Source: Pomphorhynchus laevis
Taxonomy: Eukaryota > Acanthocephala > Palaeacanthocephala > Echinorhynchida > Pomphorhynchidae
DNA: 64,000 nt
Direction: 5' to 3'
Assembly (NCBI GenBank): GCA_012934845.2
Contig: WNNJ02001297.1
Span: 44,978-108,977 of the forward strand
Shown here: positions 42,113 to 55,493 of the stretch, piece by piece
Position numbering within the stretch: the stretch's first letter is position 1
How the letters are laid out: the number at the start of each line of letters is the position of its first letter
Translations under genes and position numbers: made by a program
Notes under the pieces: model-generated
Told to the model about the DNA's origin: nothing
What the model saw: only the letters and a program-made list of their open reading frames with translations
The model's database searches: none

Positions 42113-44100
42113 TCAAGATTGCATAGGACTCTCCCTGACGCATGCTGAATTCCCCCGCTGAATTGCAGCACTGAGGCGCTGTAGGAAATGGGATTTTGCC
42201 TGGGCGTCGTTTGTAGCTAGCCTCAGTCGCTTCCCAATTAGTTCAAAGAGGGCGGTGGCTTCACATCCTAAGGCGCCGATTGACTCGACAGCTACTGGGA
42301 CGAAGCAGCAATATGAAGGATCCAAACATGTATATTTGATCCGTTTCCTGCGTTCGGCTTCCGTGGCCAGAGCTCCAGCACCTGCTGCAGAACAATTTAA
42401 GTGAGACGGAGCTAGGGTGTTCACGCAAGTATGGTCCCATACTAGTATACGTCAACAGTCTCATGGTACTAAGGTGGCCCCATCTGGTCTCTTACCGTCA
42501 GTTCGGGACATACCACAGGGCTCCAAGGAGCAGGGGTAACCCGCTGCTGATAAAGCTGCCTTTATTATTCCATTCACTTGGGCATGTCGGAAGTGGCGGC
42601 CGATAGACCTTTTGCAGTCTAACCCATGCCGATCTAGTATATCTACAATTGCGCCGCACTTGCAAGTATGTAAGGCACAGAGCGGCAATCCCAAACGAAG
42701 GCCAATTGAGATGCGAATCTCCTCGTCGTCTAGTCTTGTTCCGGTTGCCGCGTTTGGTATTGCCTGTAGGAATGCTCCTGCAGCTGGTGCGGCCGCGGCC
42801 AGCAATCGTGCTCTTTCTGTTATGTTTGGGGCAGAGTCTAATAGCTGCTTGAATATTAGCTTTTGAATCGGGGCACTCCAAGATTTCTGACGCTTTGGAT
42901 TATCAGGATGATCCGATCCTAGGCTCAACAACAACCTCAACCTTCCCAGCTCGAATTCGGGGTCTGTATGCGAGAAAACGGGGTAGCGTGCCAAGAGTCA
43001 CTCGACCAACCCCTGTGTTGTGGATGCCGATGACAGGAATGCTAGAAGGGCAGTATTGACGGCTGACGCAATCTCTAGACCACCAAGGGCGATCGGGAGA
43101 GTCGCCTGTGTCCAGGCTTGTTCGTCAATGCTAACATTTAACAGTGACTCCAGAGAAGATCGAAGGACTGCGTCAAAACTTAAAAGGCCTGCACGTAAAA
43201 AGGCCGGTGATGTACGAAGCAAATACGATAACTTCGTCCCACCCACGCAGTGCCGCAACAAATAAAGACTGTCATGTCTTGTGCGGAATAAAAGTCTAGT
43301 ACTCATCTTTGTTAAGCTAGAAGTCACTCTGTCTAATAATCCATCGATATTAACTACATCGCCAGTAGAAGAACCCAGCAACGTAGAACGTTCGACTGAC
43401 ACACGTTTTGATCCTGGTAGTGACAGCAAAATGGAATTAGCCACATTCTGGTTATTAGTAATGACCTCACATTTATCTTCATTCAAAACATGTCCTAGCT
43501 CAAGTCCTCCTTCGCGAATACGACGAATGTCATCATTTAGAGTGGCTACATCCCCGGATAAGGTGGCGTCGTCTAAGTACCATATATTTAGTGGGCTATG
43601 TAATGTCTTACTTAGCCCTATAACCGCCAAAGAAAATAGCATTGGTCCCAGAGGGTCCCTTTGCTGCACTCCCTTCTGTGAAAGTAGGATATTCGGGCCA
43701 TGAAATAACCAAGAAGTTTCGTTATAACTTGATTGCACAAAGCGGGAAATGGCTGGGATATAACGGTACGCAGCAGCGAGTAACGATGATCGTGTGATGC
43801 AATTAAAAGCATTTCGAAAATCCAGCTTAAGCAGAGCGTTCTGTCCGTGCATTAGTCTATGATGGGCTATGCAAGCATGTACGGCGGCTTCAGCACCTGA
43901 CGACATTCCGACACCAACTTGAAAGGGAGACAGGACAGCAACTGCCTCACCAGTAGCCCGACGACATGCTATTTTGGCCAATATTCTGCGTAAGGTGTTA
44001 CCAATGGCTATTGGGCGAAGTCCGCCATCGGATTTTTGAGCGCAATCAACTTAGCTCCAAAGAAAATTGGTCTAAAGCAGAGTGGGACGCCGCCGTTTAG
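42113..44100 (-). pseudogene. Family-A RT and RLE domains (copy B)
   Basis: 43981-42998: SPFQVGVGMSSGAEAAVHAC, LLKLDFRNAFNCITRSSLLA (motif A), SQKGVQQRDPLGPMLFSLA (motif B), NIWYLDDATLSGD (motif C, DD kept), EDKCEVITNN (motif D), LPIALGGLEIASAV. One in-frame stop at 42996 separates it from 42994-42461: [79 protein letters not shown] further shift leads to NTLAPSHLNC and CFVPVAVESIGALG to 42113. CxC...HGLxC is a knuckle like the one before R2-type endonucleases, and RPDG is the candidate metal-binding core. Together with copy A this defines the family protein. Confidence 0.82.
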
Positions 44101-44129
44101 GACCATGGACGAGAAATTAGACAAAGCCG

Positions 44130-44618
44130 TTAGGAGATCTTGTCCGCAGCGGCACATCCCGGTCCGGTAAGATCCTTCAAATGGATCGGGCTTAGACCAT
44201 CGAGTCCTGATGCATGGTTTGCAAAGGAGCTTATTGATTTTATAATCTCCTCCGAGACCACTTGTGAGCAGCGTGTTAATGTATCCTGTGGAATGGGCAA
44301 AGACGAATCATTACTGGCTGAGCAATGACTGGGTGGGTGCAAATGCTGTAAAATAAGAGAGGTATCTTCATCGTAAGGGGGAAAAGTATCCTCGCACATT
44401 GCTAGTCTCATGGCGCCGCGTGCATCCCCGAGCTCAATTTTTTCGGAAATCTTGCGGCGCAATTCTTCTGTTTCGGGTTGCCTACGCGAACGCTTTTCCA
44501 TACGGCTCAGTGGCTGGCGGTGTAAACCCAAATCAATCATGCTATCCCGTGCTGGCAGAAAACGACTACATGATTCCTTCATCCACCTGACAAGAGAAAC
44601 TGCACGAGAGGGAGGCAA
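44130..44618 (-). pseudogene. Family-A pre-RT domain (copy B)
   Basis: Encodes SLVRWMKESCSRFLPARDSM, KIELGDARGAMRLAMCEDTF, LILQHLHPPSHC, SSFANHASGLDGLSPIHLKD. The counterpart in copy A reads VELGDARGAIRLLASK and GHDGLSPLHLKDL. It is the linker and start of the RT fingers; the frame is lost after it. Confidence 0.75.
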
Positions 44619-44773
44619 ACAAAAACAATAGCGGGGAAATTTAACAAATTCTTCCAGTTAATCAATTCAGAAGGAGAGATTGTGGCGGCACGCAAAATGG
44701 AGCAAAGTTTCATTGCCACGGTGCAGTGCGCTGTCTTAGGAATTCGTCTGACAGCGCGGAATCCAGATCGAAA

Positions 44774-45058
44774 CTATTCCTTGACGTCTGAAACGAGGTC
44801 TTCAACTGTAGACGGCAAAGGTATCGGGTCCAGGAGAAATGCTGCTGCATCTGCTGATTTTGGGAGCAATCCGGATCCGGGGCAGCTAACTCTTCCTCCG
44901 TGTTCCCACAACACACCGGCCAACGTTATACGGAAGGATCGGAAACACACGCAGCATTCGCCAAATTGTTGTCTACTAATGTGTTCTTGAGAAGTGTTAT
45001 TAACTTCAGGAACGAATGGCGATTTGACTTCGGCATATCTGTTTATATCCGTATTCAT
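44774..45058 (-). pseudogene. Family-A N-terminal zinc-finger-like module (copy B)
   Basis: About 94 open codons with QFGECCVCFRSFRITLAGVL, WEHGGRVSCPGSGLLPK and a Pro-rich end. C-x2-C ... H-x5-C suggests a zinc finger. It is in a different frame from the next segment. Copy A shares the GxRxxCPGSGLxP core. Confidence 0.55.
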
Positions 45059-45344
45059 GGATACTGAAGTCTTAGATGATCGAACTTATTGGATGATCGA
45101 ACGTTCGGCTGTTCGATCATTCGATGCGTCCCGGCAGTTTCAAATAAATTCGATATTTCGTCGTTGTCCTCGCCTCCATCCAATTCACGACAACTATTTC
45201 TTTGAATCATTGTGGTAGTAAATAGTCGACAATTGAAGGCGCTAGATTGATCGCTTGATTGATTGCTCAATTAATCGCCCAAGGCAACAATGAACTTTCT
45301 GTATATTTATTATTATTTCCTTAATAGAAGGCACGAGAGCGTAG

Positions 45345-45485
45345 CGAGCGCGTCTATAAGACGTAAGACGTCTGTAAGTCGTAAGACGTCTGCAAGTCCA
45401 AAATCGTTTGCAAGACGTTAATCTTTTACAAGTCGTTAGTCGTTTGCAAGTTGTGAGTCGTTGTCTTTAGTTGTAAGTCGATAAT
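45345..45485 (-). repeat. Degenerate 18-bp minisatellite at the 5' end of copy B
   Basis: On the coding (minus) strand the best units read CGACTTACAGACGTCTTA; copy A has CGACTTTTAGACGCTCAA, the same period with about 12 of 18 positions equal. Both arrays are followed by a GC-rich ACGCGCTCGCT-type stretch. The array is much more diverged than that of A. Confidence 0.7.
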
Positions 45486-45490
45486 TGGTC

Positions 45491-47399
45491 TTAGATTAAT
45501 CTTGTATGTATATTAGATCTCTTACTTTTTTAAGGTCTATTTAAATAACTATTTAGATTTTAAATAGTTATTTATTAATAAATCATGTTGCTCGTTTATA
45601 GATTGAAGAAAGGATCAATAATTGAGAATCTTAATTTCAAGTATAATTAATTTCTGATCGTACGGGGAAAAGCTTATGAGAAATAAAAGTTTTTTTCTTG
45701 ATTATCAGGGAAAAGCCAAAAGACGATGAAACATAATTTATTATGACTTAGCTGCTTTATTGGTTTGTATTATCGTGTATATAATTTCTAGAATGTAAAC
45801 TTTAATTGTGTAACGAAGCTGGATTAAAACAAATCTTGCATGCTTATCAAATTCCAAGTAATCAACCTGCTGTCTACATAATCAAATATCAGTTTCGCAT
45901 TGGTGATTCTAATAGGCTTCAGTTGTGAACCTCACCATTTTGTAATTTTGCATTCTCTATTATAATATTAATTGCGCTTATCTGCAATTGGCTGATAATC
46001 GTTAAATCCACTCAATGATTTTATAGACGGTCACCTTTACATTATTTTAATTTATACTTTTATGGGTACTATAAAATTTATTTATAAATGTAATTAAATT
46101 TTAATAAATTGATTAATTTATTTTATAAGAATTCTAAAATGTTTGTAGTGCAAACAGCACTAAAAATCAAACTTGAATAGTGTAATATTTACCTGAAGAT
46201 GCCAGCAGAATGCAAACGAAAATATGAACCTTGATAAAAATAATTTCTAGTTGATTTGTTGATTATTTCATTGATATAATAAAACAATGTCTTGACTATT
46301 ATAATAACTTGTCTTAACTATTATAATAACTTGTCTTAACTATTATAATAACTTGTCTTAACTATTATAATAATTGGATAATAATAATTTTTTTGCTATT
46401 ACAAATTAATTATTGTTTCAAAATGCATTTTATTTAGCATTAATGAATAATCATAACGTACTAGTATTAAAATTGAATAGAATGGATTAATTAGATATTT
46501 AATTATAAAGCTGTATCAAGTAAAAGCTTATTATAAAATACTTTTAATAATTAAAACGCATTTATAGCTTATTAAGCTCATTTTTATTAATAGCTTGTTA
46601 TAAGCTTATAAGAAGCATATTAATATTTTAAATAATAATATTGTTTTATAAATCACAAGTAAACAAATGTAGCATATTTTCTCTGGATACAATTTAAACT
46701 TAATAATAACAGAAAATATTTAAAATACCGTATCTTAAATCGGAATTTTATTCATAACATATGGTTTCCGCATATGTTAAGGCACTAAAGACAAACCTCT
46801 ATGATTGAATTAGTTTAAAAGAAACTACTACTAAAGTCTAATTATTTGTAATTGAAAATGATCAATATCAGCAACAGAAACAGAAAAATATTGAACTTTC
46901 TTATTTAATTAGTATTTCTTTACACTACAAATTGTCACCCTTTTTTATTTAGTAAACGTTCATTGATATACTAAACTTGTAAATTTGCAATTGTACAACT
47001 AGAACTTGCCTTTTTGCAACTAATATTTGCAGTCAATCAGCTTCAAAATGAGGGAATGATTTTAGCGCAGAGAATTATTAAATAACTTCAATAAAATGTT
47101 TGTAAATATTTCATTTTTGTAATAAGAATATTAATTATATTTTATTTAAAATGGATTTTATAATTTTCAAAAACAATATTAATTATTTCTGATATTTTCA
47201 ATTAATATAAAAATGAATATTTATAATTTATTAGTATTGCCTTAATTTTTCTTATACAGTTTTACTAAAGTTCTAAAGAAAATGGAGTTAACATCTTGGG
47301 ATAAAAGATATATTAAGTAGTCAAAGCAAAAAATCGCTATCGGGCATTACATAATCAAATGCATATTAGATCCACCATTGATTTAAGAGTATTTACATC
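45491..47399. other. AT-rich intergenic stretch with 22-bp tandem repeat
   Basis: No coding similarity. It holds about four copies of a 22-bp unit TTGTCTTAACTATTATAATAAC at 46288-46374. Confidence 0.6.
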
Positions 47400-47640
47400 A
47401 ATCAAATCAGCTAACTGAGTCTACGTATTTTATATAATTATAAAATAAACAAAACAATAATGCTAAATCAAAATTTAATAATTAAATAATAAAATAAATA
47501 ATTGTTTTTAAGATTTTCTATAATTTAAATCAAGTTAAAATAAAAAATTGAAATTTAAAATAAACGTCATTTTTATGAATTGACTAATAAATAACAGACG
47601 TTGTATCAGAATAAGAATCAGAGGTCATCAAAAATGGCAT
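47400..47640 (-). mobile_element. Penelope-like 3' end fragment P5
   Basis: Matches the outer 3' noncoding end of P3 (33065-33300) closely, starting AATCAAATCAGCTAACTGAG and stopping abruptly after AGAGGTCATCA. No coding part. A severely 5'-truncated insertion. Confidence 0.75.
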
Positions 47641-48820
47641 GCTTGCAAAAAATTGATTACACTGTTAACCAATGATAGAGTCAACAAACCGTTAAATATG
47701 ATATGTACTTGATGAATTTAATATTGACTATCGCTTAAGAGATTGAGATGTAGCTGGCGCGGCTCTATATGTTTAAAGGTTTTTATCTAAGTCCATGAAT
47801 ATCACTATTCAAAATATTAGATAAAATAATAAGCAATAATTATGTAATATTTTCATTATCAAAAATCTTCAAGTGTCGTCGGATAGTAACAAATATATTG
47901 TCTTTAAGGAAATAACTTGGCCCGCATCAGAAAACTTTAAACTAAAGATCCAACGTCTTTCAGCAAAGTGATCGATCTTCCTCTTTTGGTGGCTAACTCC
48001 ACAAAAATTCACAGATCAAATTATCTTGAACGCATTTAAAATAAGGCATTCAAATTCATTCTCAAAAGTTTATATGCAACCGGATTTTCATTATCCGAGT
48101 ACGAAATTCATCGTAGCTTATTCATAGAAGTAAGGTTATAAAAACAAAACTAAACATATCATACTTTAACAATAATGTGGACCGTCATCCTCGACTCTCT
48201 TTCAAATTTAAGCATATCATAGTTTAGTCCATTATGCCATAGTTTAGTATTTTTAACTTCTAAACTTATTAATAGTTAATAATTTTTATATAAGATTTTA
48301 TATAACTTACATCAAGTTAAAATTTAAAACTGTACAAACACGAAAATCATCAATTTAATATTTTTTCAACGAATAGATAAATTTCCAATTCGATGCCCAC
48401 ATCCATTGAATCAAAAATGTAAAAGTTACAAAGTTAAGACAACAATTTTAAATATGATCAGTTATTTGTTTTACATTTATTGATTTTACAAAAGCCTTCA
48501 ATTTCGTGTACAGGACAATTGTACTTGTAAACTTAATACAAATGTTTTGAAAAAAGGGTCCAAGTTGCATTTACGTTTGCTTTCTCTCGACCAAACATTA
48601 AAATGCCCGATGCCGTTCAACTATCAAACATTATTTTCCAAAATCGAGGATTACTACAAAAAACCTGTAAAGTCTCTTACTTTTTGCGTTTTTAATGAGC
48701 GACCTGCCTTAAACGTTATATATATACTTAAGTGATTTGTCTCTTAATAGTGAATCTGCTGCATACATTTCACATTGTTTAATTTATTTGTACACAATTG
48801 ATTATATTATATTGATATTA
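47641..48820. other. AT-rich region with unassigned coding-like traces
   Basis: About 47960-48140 on the + strand reads LPLLVANSTKIHRSNYLERI, KAFKFILKSLYATGFSLSEY, EIHRSLFIEV in one frame with a few stops; family not recognised. It may be the remnant of a mobile element protein. Confidence 0.3.
48541..48735 (+). other. Orphan open segment, possible exon
   Basis: About 60 open codons: KKGSKLHLRLLSLDQTLK, MPFNYQTLFSKIEDYYKKPV, KSLTFCVFNERPALNV. The P(F)-xYxxLxxKIxxYYxKPVxxLxF spacing faintly recalls a PB1-type domain (as in MEKK2/3). No clear splice sites, no neighbours, and the similarity is weak. I list it only because the codon content looks less AT-biased than the surroundings. Confidence 0.15.
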
Positions 48821-48886
48821 TTTTTCTGATTGTGGCACGATATTATTCTCACAGCTATTGATAATATCGTGCCACAATCAGAAAAA
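48821..48886. repeat. Perfect 25-bp inverted repeat (hairpin)
   Basis: Arms 48821-48845 (TTTTTCTGATTGTGGCACGA plus TATTA) and 48862-48886 are exact complements around a 16-base loop. Either strand would fold into a stable hairpin. It could be a young micro-foldback or a small-RNA-like hairpin; nothing else supports a gene. Confidence 0.8.
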
Positions 48887-51800
48887 TTTCGCTCACAGAT
48901 GCAATCAAGTACAATTGATATTATTGTTTTGGATAATATGATTTGTAAATTATTGTTTATTTGTGTTTGCTAATTATGCATCCGCTGGCATGTTATTGTG
49001 ATATTAACAATATCACCCTTTTTGAATTAAAGCGACTCTAGCATTAATTAAAATGTTTTTTTTTATCTTGTGACTTTCGTATATTTATTTTAAGTAACAA
49101 AATTTATATTTAGTATTAAATTTATAGCCTTGATTTATTTCTTTAAATAACAACTAGTTTTTATTTGAACATGATTGCTAATCTTTTTACTTAAAGTTTA
49201 TTTATATCGTATTATTAGCATATTTGTCATTATTGATTGTATATTTATTTTTTGGAGGCTCGTCATTGTGATCAATATTTAACACATAATTGAATTTGTT
49301 TTCATAACATTCTAACATTTTGCTCTCTTTATTACATTGAACGATTTCAAACCAATTTTTTAATATATATAGTTATTATCACATCAATTGTTATAAACAT
49401 AATTTCTCAGGCAATTTGTTGAAAATTTGATTGGGAATGATTTGCTTATAAGTACGGAATCATTTTGCTAATGTTAAGTACTTAATGTTCATATAATCAT
49501 GAAAATCAGTATCTTTTGTTACTTGTCGAAGATGAAAACATTCTAAGCATAATTGCATTATTACATTGTTAAACTTATCAAAATATCATATTAAATTGCG
49601 ACTATTCACATCGGTTATGTACAATAGAGAATAGCTATAGAAAGTGCTAAATTTAGACAAATATATTAGGTAATGTGTATATCTGAATACAGGAAGCATG
49701 TCTGCTATACTTTCTTTATAGTCATTAAATTTGCTCATTGCTAGCATTCAAAATACATCGTTAATAAATCGAATTATACAGCTTTTATTGTGAACTCGTA
49801 TTGGAATAAGCTGATATTTACAAATACACAGATTTTGGTAAGATTGATTAATTTACTTTTAGCATTTGAAAAAATGTTAAAATTAAAAGATGTTAAATAT
49901 TCTATGGTTAAATTGTCATTTCAAATAACAAATTGTTTATTTTATAAAAATACTATTCGCAGTTATAAATCACCATAGACTGATGTATATAATAGTAGTA
50001 ATATTGTAATCTATCTAATACCATAATTTAAACATATTTAATAGCTACATTTATATGAGCAATATTCAATATAATTTCAATATCGTAAATATAATGTAGT
50101 ATTATAAACATGATAATTTAAAGTCTTTTAATGATATGTCTTTTAGAAGTACATTTTTATATTTAGGTATATTTCGTCAACACATTGCGGAAATTAAATT
50201 AAGTACATGCTTGAATCTTTAATATTTTATCGAAAATTGTAATTATTATAACACAATATTCCAACCTAATAAAAATTTTATATGTTCTTATTTAAAAATT
50301 TATATTTATTTTTAACAATCTATTGTCTATTTATGATGTATTAATATTTTGATTTATGATCATGGAAAATAGTTTAATAAATGACATTTATTAATTAAAT
50401 ATAATTCTCATCAAATTATTTAAATATACTGTTACTATCGTGACATATAGCTTACTTATCCATAAATTGATTAGTAAACTTTAACAAAATCCTTAAATCA
50501 AAGTAGATCGTTTATTCACTAATATCGTCTAGATTAAATCGTTATTATTACTAACATCACAAATTGCTTTTATTATTCTCTAATTTTAATACATGCATCT
50601 CATTCTAAATACCACCATAATTTTAAGTTTAATTAAATCCAACTAATTTTTAAATTTTGTAATTTATTACTTTCCTGTTTTTGCAAAAGTCTACTCCAAT
50701 TGTTATCTGTTTACAAATTGGTTTATCTTAATTTTTAAATGATCTTTTGATCATTTAAAAATGATCAAAAGATCGACATGTGCATTTCGATATGATGTGC
50801 ATTTTGATAATTTACATTATCTATTTTAAAGAATTCATGATTTTATTCAATCATTTAAAACTGTATATTTACATAACGATTTACCATTATGCAATTACAT
50901 TCTATTTCTTGTATTAATTACTAATCATTAGAAGCTTTAGAATGAATATGTTACTTATAGTAACATGAATATAACATTACTTATAACATTACTTATAACA
51001 TTAATAACATTACAGTAATAACATTACTTATAGTAACATGAATATGTTACTTATATATGTTACTTATCTATTACTTTAGATATTAATGTTACTTATATGA
51101 TATGATGCATGAATAATTGACGGACCAATCCGCAAGTGGCTGCATTTACCAATGTTATTTAAAAGGCCATGAGAAACGTACCATTTATTTATAGAATAAA
51201 GATCGAGTTGTAATGCTATTAAGTTCGAGTTGTGAAATTATGCTACAGCAAAATTAAAATGGGCAGATAAGCAACATCTAAAGTTTTTAATTCCGATTTC
51301 CTTGTAACAACTGGTTACAGTGTAATTAATAATTGAAAGATAGACTCTTGGTAAAACCAAATATATTAAGAATATGTTTTAAATCGGAAAATGTGAATAA
51401 TGTCTGAATTCTGTAAATACAGTAAGGTTGTGGGATGATCATTTCATAGTGTGTATTTGTAGCAAAGATAAACAAGGCGAAGACGGCAAAAGTGACGTGG
51501 AAAAAGCAATATTTTAGTCGGATGACTACACGTCAACATTAAAGTTGCCGACATCATTTAAAGATGTAAAATGATACACAAGGGGAATATTGCATTTTAT
51601 ACATTCCATATTACACATGAAAGTTTGAAACTAACACAAGTTTGAATGTCTAGTCAAGAAAGATAAAAATATTGTAACGCGATATATATATGTTTATATA
51701 CATTGCTGATGAAATTAACACATCAACATTCAAGTTGTCGACCTCCTCATTTAAAGATGCAGTGAGTATTTAATCGAAGATATTGGGTTATCCATGAGAA

Positions 51801-51915
51801 TACCAATTTAATAGTTTAGTCTTAAAACAAAAGATAATTGACTAATTTTACAATATAGAGAATATGTATATGATATCAAACTTGACTTAGTGAATATTAA
51901 AATCCGATATAAAGA
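48887..51915. other. Long AT-rich stretch without recognised genes
   Basis: No coding similarity. There are local palindromes, such as ATGATCTTTTGATCAT and its complement at about 50741-50776, and a run of degenerate GTTACTTATA/TAACATTA units at 50949-51090. Confidence 0.5.
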
Positions 51916-52240
51916 ATTATTGGAGCTGGATCAAAAAGGACAAAAATTTTATTTGACATTTCGCTACACTCAGTAAAAATTTTCAGAATTTACAAGTAAT
52001 TTTCTGGATATGCCACAGAGGTTAGTGAAATATCAAATAAAATTTTTAATTGATTTTTTAATTTAAATTTTTAATTTTCAATTTGATTATATTTCTTCGG
52101 TAGAACAGCAGAATGCATAAAAATAAAATTCTGACTGAATAAATATCTCATCAGCATATGATGTCTAATTCTTCTACTTCAACATAATATCGAATGCATT
52201 AACCAAGTCATTTAACATGTCAAGTATGACCAAGTAATGC
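51916..52240. repeat. Foldback repeat flanking P4 on the left
   Basis: Starts GAATTATTGGAGCTGGATCA, the same end as the foldback at 32478-32610. Inverted arms AAATTTTATTTGACATTTCG (51935) and its near-complement (52029-52055) lie inside. The following sequence (ATTTCTTCGGTAGAA and CATAAAAATAAAATT, about 52090-52130) recurs at 62083-62115 on the other side of P4. The pair may be related repeats into or beside which P4 inserted. Confidence 0.55.
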
Positions 52241-54158
52241 TTGATTTGGTGAATATTAATCAGATAAGATAACTGAGTCTACGTACTTTATATAATTATG
52301 AAATTGAAAAAATGCTAAATCAAAATTTAATAATTAAATAGTAAAAAAGCAAATACTTAGAAATAATAAATAATTGTTATAAGATTTTTCATAATTTATA
52401 TCAAGTTAAAAAAATTGAAATTTAAAAAAGTCAATTTTAATGATTTGACAAATAAATGACTAATGATTGACTAATAATTGACTATTGATGTATCAGAAAA
52501 AAATTCGATGTTATCAGAAGGAACTGCTATGTAATCAGGTTTCGGACTCTATTTCTACAACCCGACGTTGCAGAAGTATCAAATACATACTAATGATTTA
52601 TTTATTTCCTCAGATGAAATTTGATCAAGTATCATGTTATAATAATGTTATATTAATTATCCATAAAAATTTTCCGCTAATTATATTAAATTTATTTTTA
52701 ATATTATTGTTTTGATTTATATATTTTACTATTTTCTGTTTGATGGTATTTTTATAGTAGCCTAGATTAAAATATGCATCTATTAAATTATTTAAATGAT
52801 TTTGAAAAAATCTAAAATTTTTACATATTGTTACAATTCTCAAAATTTCATTATTTAATGTATTATATTTAATATTATATGGTATGCATGAATGCTCATG
52901 CAAATATGTTTGATGCAAATTTAAATATGTCATATTTACGATATAAATTAAAAGTAGTTTTAATTGATGTTAATTTAATGTCTATATCTAGATATCTTAT
53001 TTATCATCAATTTTGTTTTATTAAGAATAAGGCTACCTGGATAAATTTGTTCGCCTAATGAATAAAAATTATTAGACTTAAATACATATATCATCAATGT
53101 ATCGAAACATATTTCATATCTTCATATCATTTAGATTTATTTTTTACACAGTTGAATAATCTCATATTATATAAAGCTTAAAAATAAGTCAGCTATAATT
53201 GGGCTACTATTACCTCCCATTGAAACATATTTTATTTTCTAAATATAGATGTCCCCCTACTTTTAAATAATTTTGATTTATCAAAATATTTAAGGCTTTT
53301 ATTAATTCAATTTGATTTACATATTTATTATTATTTGATGGTTTAATTTTTTGTTAGATATGCGTTATAGCTAAATAGTTAATTTAGGATATATGTATAT
53401 CTTTTTCCGAATATAAGATTGATTAATTTTTCTAACGCTTCTTTAATATCTACTAAATCTAGATTTGTATAAAGCCTACTAAAATCATAGTATTTATATT
53501 CTGAAAATTTATTTCTTTTGCGTGTTTTAAAAATTCTTTTGTAGAATTAATACTGAAATAGTGTTTTATATCAGTATTTATTTCGATTGCCCTACAATTT
53601 CTATTGAAGTATGCTTTAATTAATTTAAGTATTTTATTCATATAAAAAGAAAGTAATTTTAATGTGCATTTAAAAGAACTCTATATGAACCAAAATGTTT
53701 TGGATTTTGATGTAATTTTGGATTCTAATATAATATAGGTATATTTTATTGTCTGATTCAACCTTTATACCTTTTTTCATTATTGAACAGTGACTTGTAA
53801 TAATGGTTTCTAAACTAAAATGACTACTACGTTAATATGTTGTGTTTACCCTTAATGTTAATACATATCTTTATTAATTTGATCTTTCCTTTTATAATTG
53901 TTTGTTATTTTCATCTTCTTTTTAATTTTATCTAATATATGTTTTCCAAATGTTTATCTTTGATGTATTTAAGCTTTTACTATTAATCAGTTTACCAAAG
54001 TAAACATTTAGGTCATCATATAACGAATTGTAAATTTTATTGTTTTATTATTATTTAATCTCCAGGTTAAAAAATTACCCTGATAATAAATTCAAAATAA
54101 TACATACAATAATATACACAATATTTGGATACAAACAACAAATATCGAATACATATTA

Positions 54159-55379
54159 TGCCAAAGGGTCACATTTCATCCCTTCTTTGTTCCTAACGGT
54201 CGGAATCATCGTTTAGTCATACTCGTTTGAAGCATATGCATCGAAAATTGTACTAAAGATAAAATTAACGTCTTTAATGATACCTTAAGCGATGATCAAT
54301 CACGACCTCTACGAGAACAAAATTTAATGCATCATATATACGAGACTGTTATTTATTGAGTATCTAACCTAATAAAGCTTCCACGTTGTAATGTATCGAA
54401 AGATTTCATAAATATTTTAGCACAGTGTTACGTAGACTTACCTGCGAAAGACGAAGAACCATGCAATAATCTACTAAAGGCCATAATAATTCCACAACTC
54501 ATATTGCAGCTTATCCCATTTTACAAAACAAAAGATATTTGCTTAGAAATTGAACCTAGAATGCAATTTTGGCATACTGGACACGTAAGTGATCTTTTCG
54601 TTTAATCATCATATTTATATTCACAACGAAGAAATGTGCAACGACGTGAAAACAAAGTTAACCGGCTGCGCGATCTTGTATGTCTATTTTCAAATGAAAA
54701 AATCACAGCAGCTATCAGATTGCTCAAAATCCAAAACTGTAACAGTTTTGTCTAATAATGTACATATACTTAATCCTAATGATGAACTTTCTACAGGAAC
54801 TGTACGAGAGAAATTACTAGAATTGCATCGAGGTCGCATCAAGTAAACATAAATTTCGTTCTTTATTCATTTGTTCCAAACCATATCGAACACCATCCCA
54901 TAGAATTCGAGAATTTCACAGTGGACGAAATTTATGCAGTAACCAAAACTATAAAAGGCGGTGCGGGACCTTCAGGACTTGATGCTTTGGCATGGTATCA
55001 TATGATACATTCATTTAGAGATGCATCCATCGGCCTGACCACAAACTAGTGTAGATTATCTCGAAAGATTGCTACAATTCAACTTCATCCTGATGCAATG
55101 AATAAGTTTGCTTTGTCACGCTTGATTGCTTTCTCCAAAATTAATGGATTTCGCCCAATAGGGATTGGGAAAGTTCCGAGACTCATACTAGGCAAATTAA
55201 TTGCGGGAAGAGTCAGCAAAGATCTACAATCTGTAGCCAAATGTGACCAACTCTGTTCTAGACAGAGATGCGCAATAGAAGCTGTTATACACACCGTAAA
55301 CTCCGAGTTTCACAAAAACAATGATAATTGTATATTGCTTCTCGATGTTTCTAACGCTTTCAATTCAATTAATAAATAA
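54159..55379 (+). pseudogene. Family-C N-terminal half (copy K)
   Basis: Very degenerate cysteine cluster after 54159, then pieces in changing frames: NILAQCYVDLPAKDEE (D: EILSQLYTDAYSE), RMQFWHTGHVSDLF, KITAAIRLLKIQN, HIEHHPIEFENFTVDEI, IKGGAGPSGLDALAWYHMI, and at 55098-55379 RLIAFSKINGFRPIGIGKVP, RQRCAIEAVIHTVNSEFH, and ILLLDVSNAFNSINK (RT motif A). It is cut there by the insertion of L. Confidence 0.72.
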
Positions 55380-55493
55380 CAGTTGATGATCAAGTAAAAA
55401 TTTTCTTGATTACAACATCTTACAACGTTAGTACATTTTCGATTGCTCTTTCTTTAATTTGTACATCGATTTCATTATCACAAAGACAAAGAA

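Larger units (their letters stand above)
42090..45490 (-). mobile_element. Family-A RLE-type LINE, copy B
   Basis: Minus strand, from a degenerate 18-bp array (45485-45345) and a GC-rich leader, through a zinc-finger-like module (45058-44774), N-terminal domain (44618-44130), RT (about 44100-42998) and endonuclease (42994-42113), to an end near 42090. It aligns with copy A throughout and is better kept: the RT motif C reads WYLDDATL. Stops and a few frame changes break it. The outer ends and any target duplication were not resolved. Confidence 0.82.
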
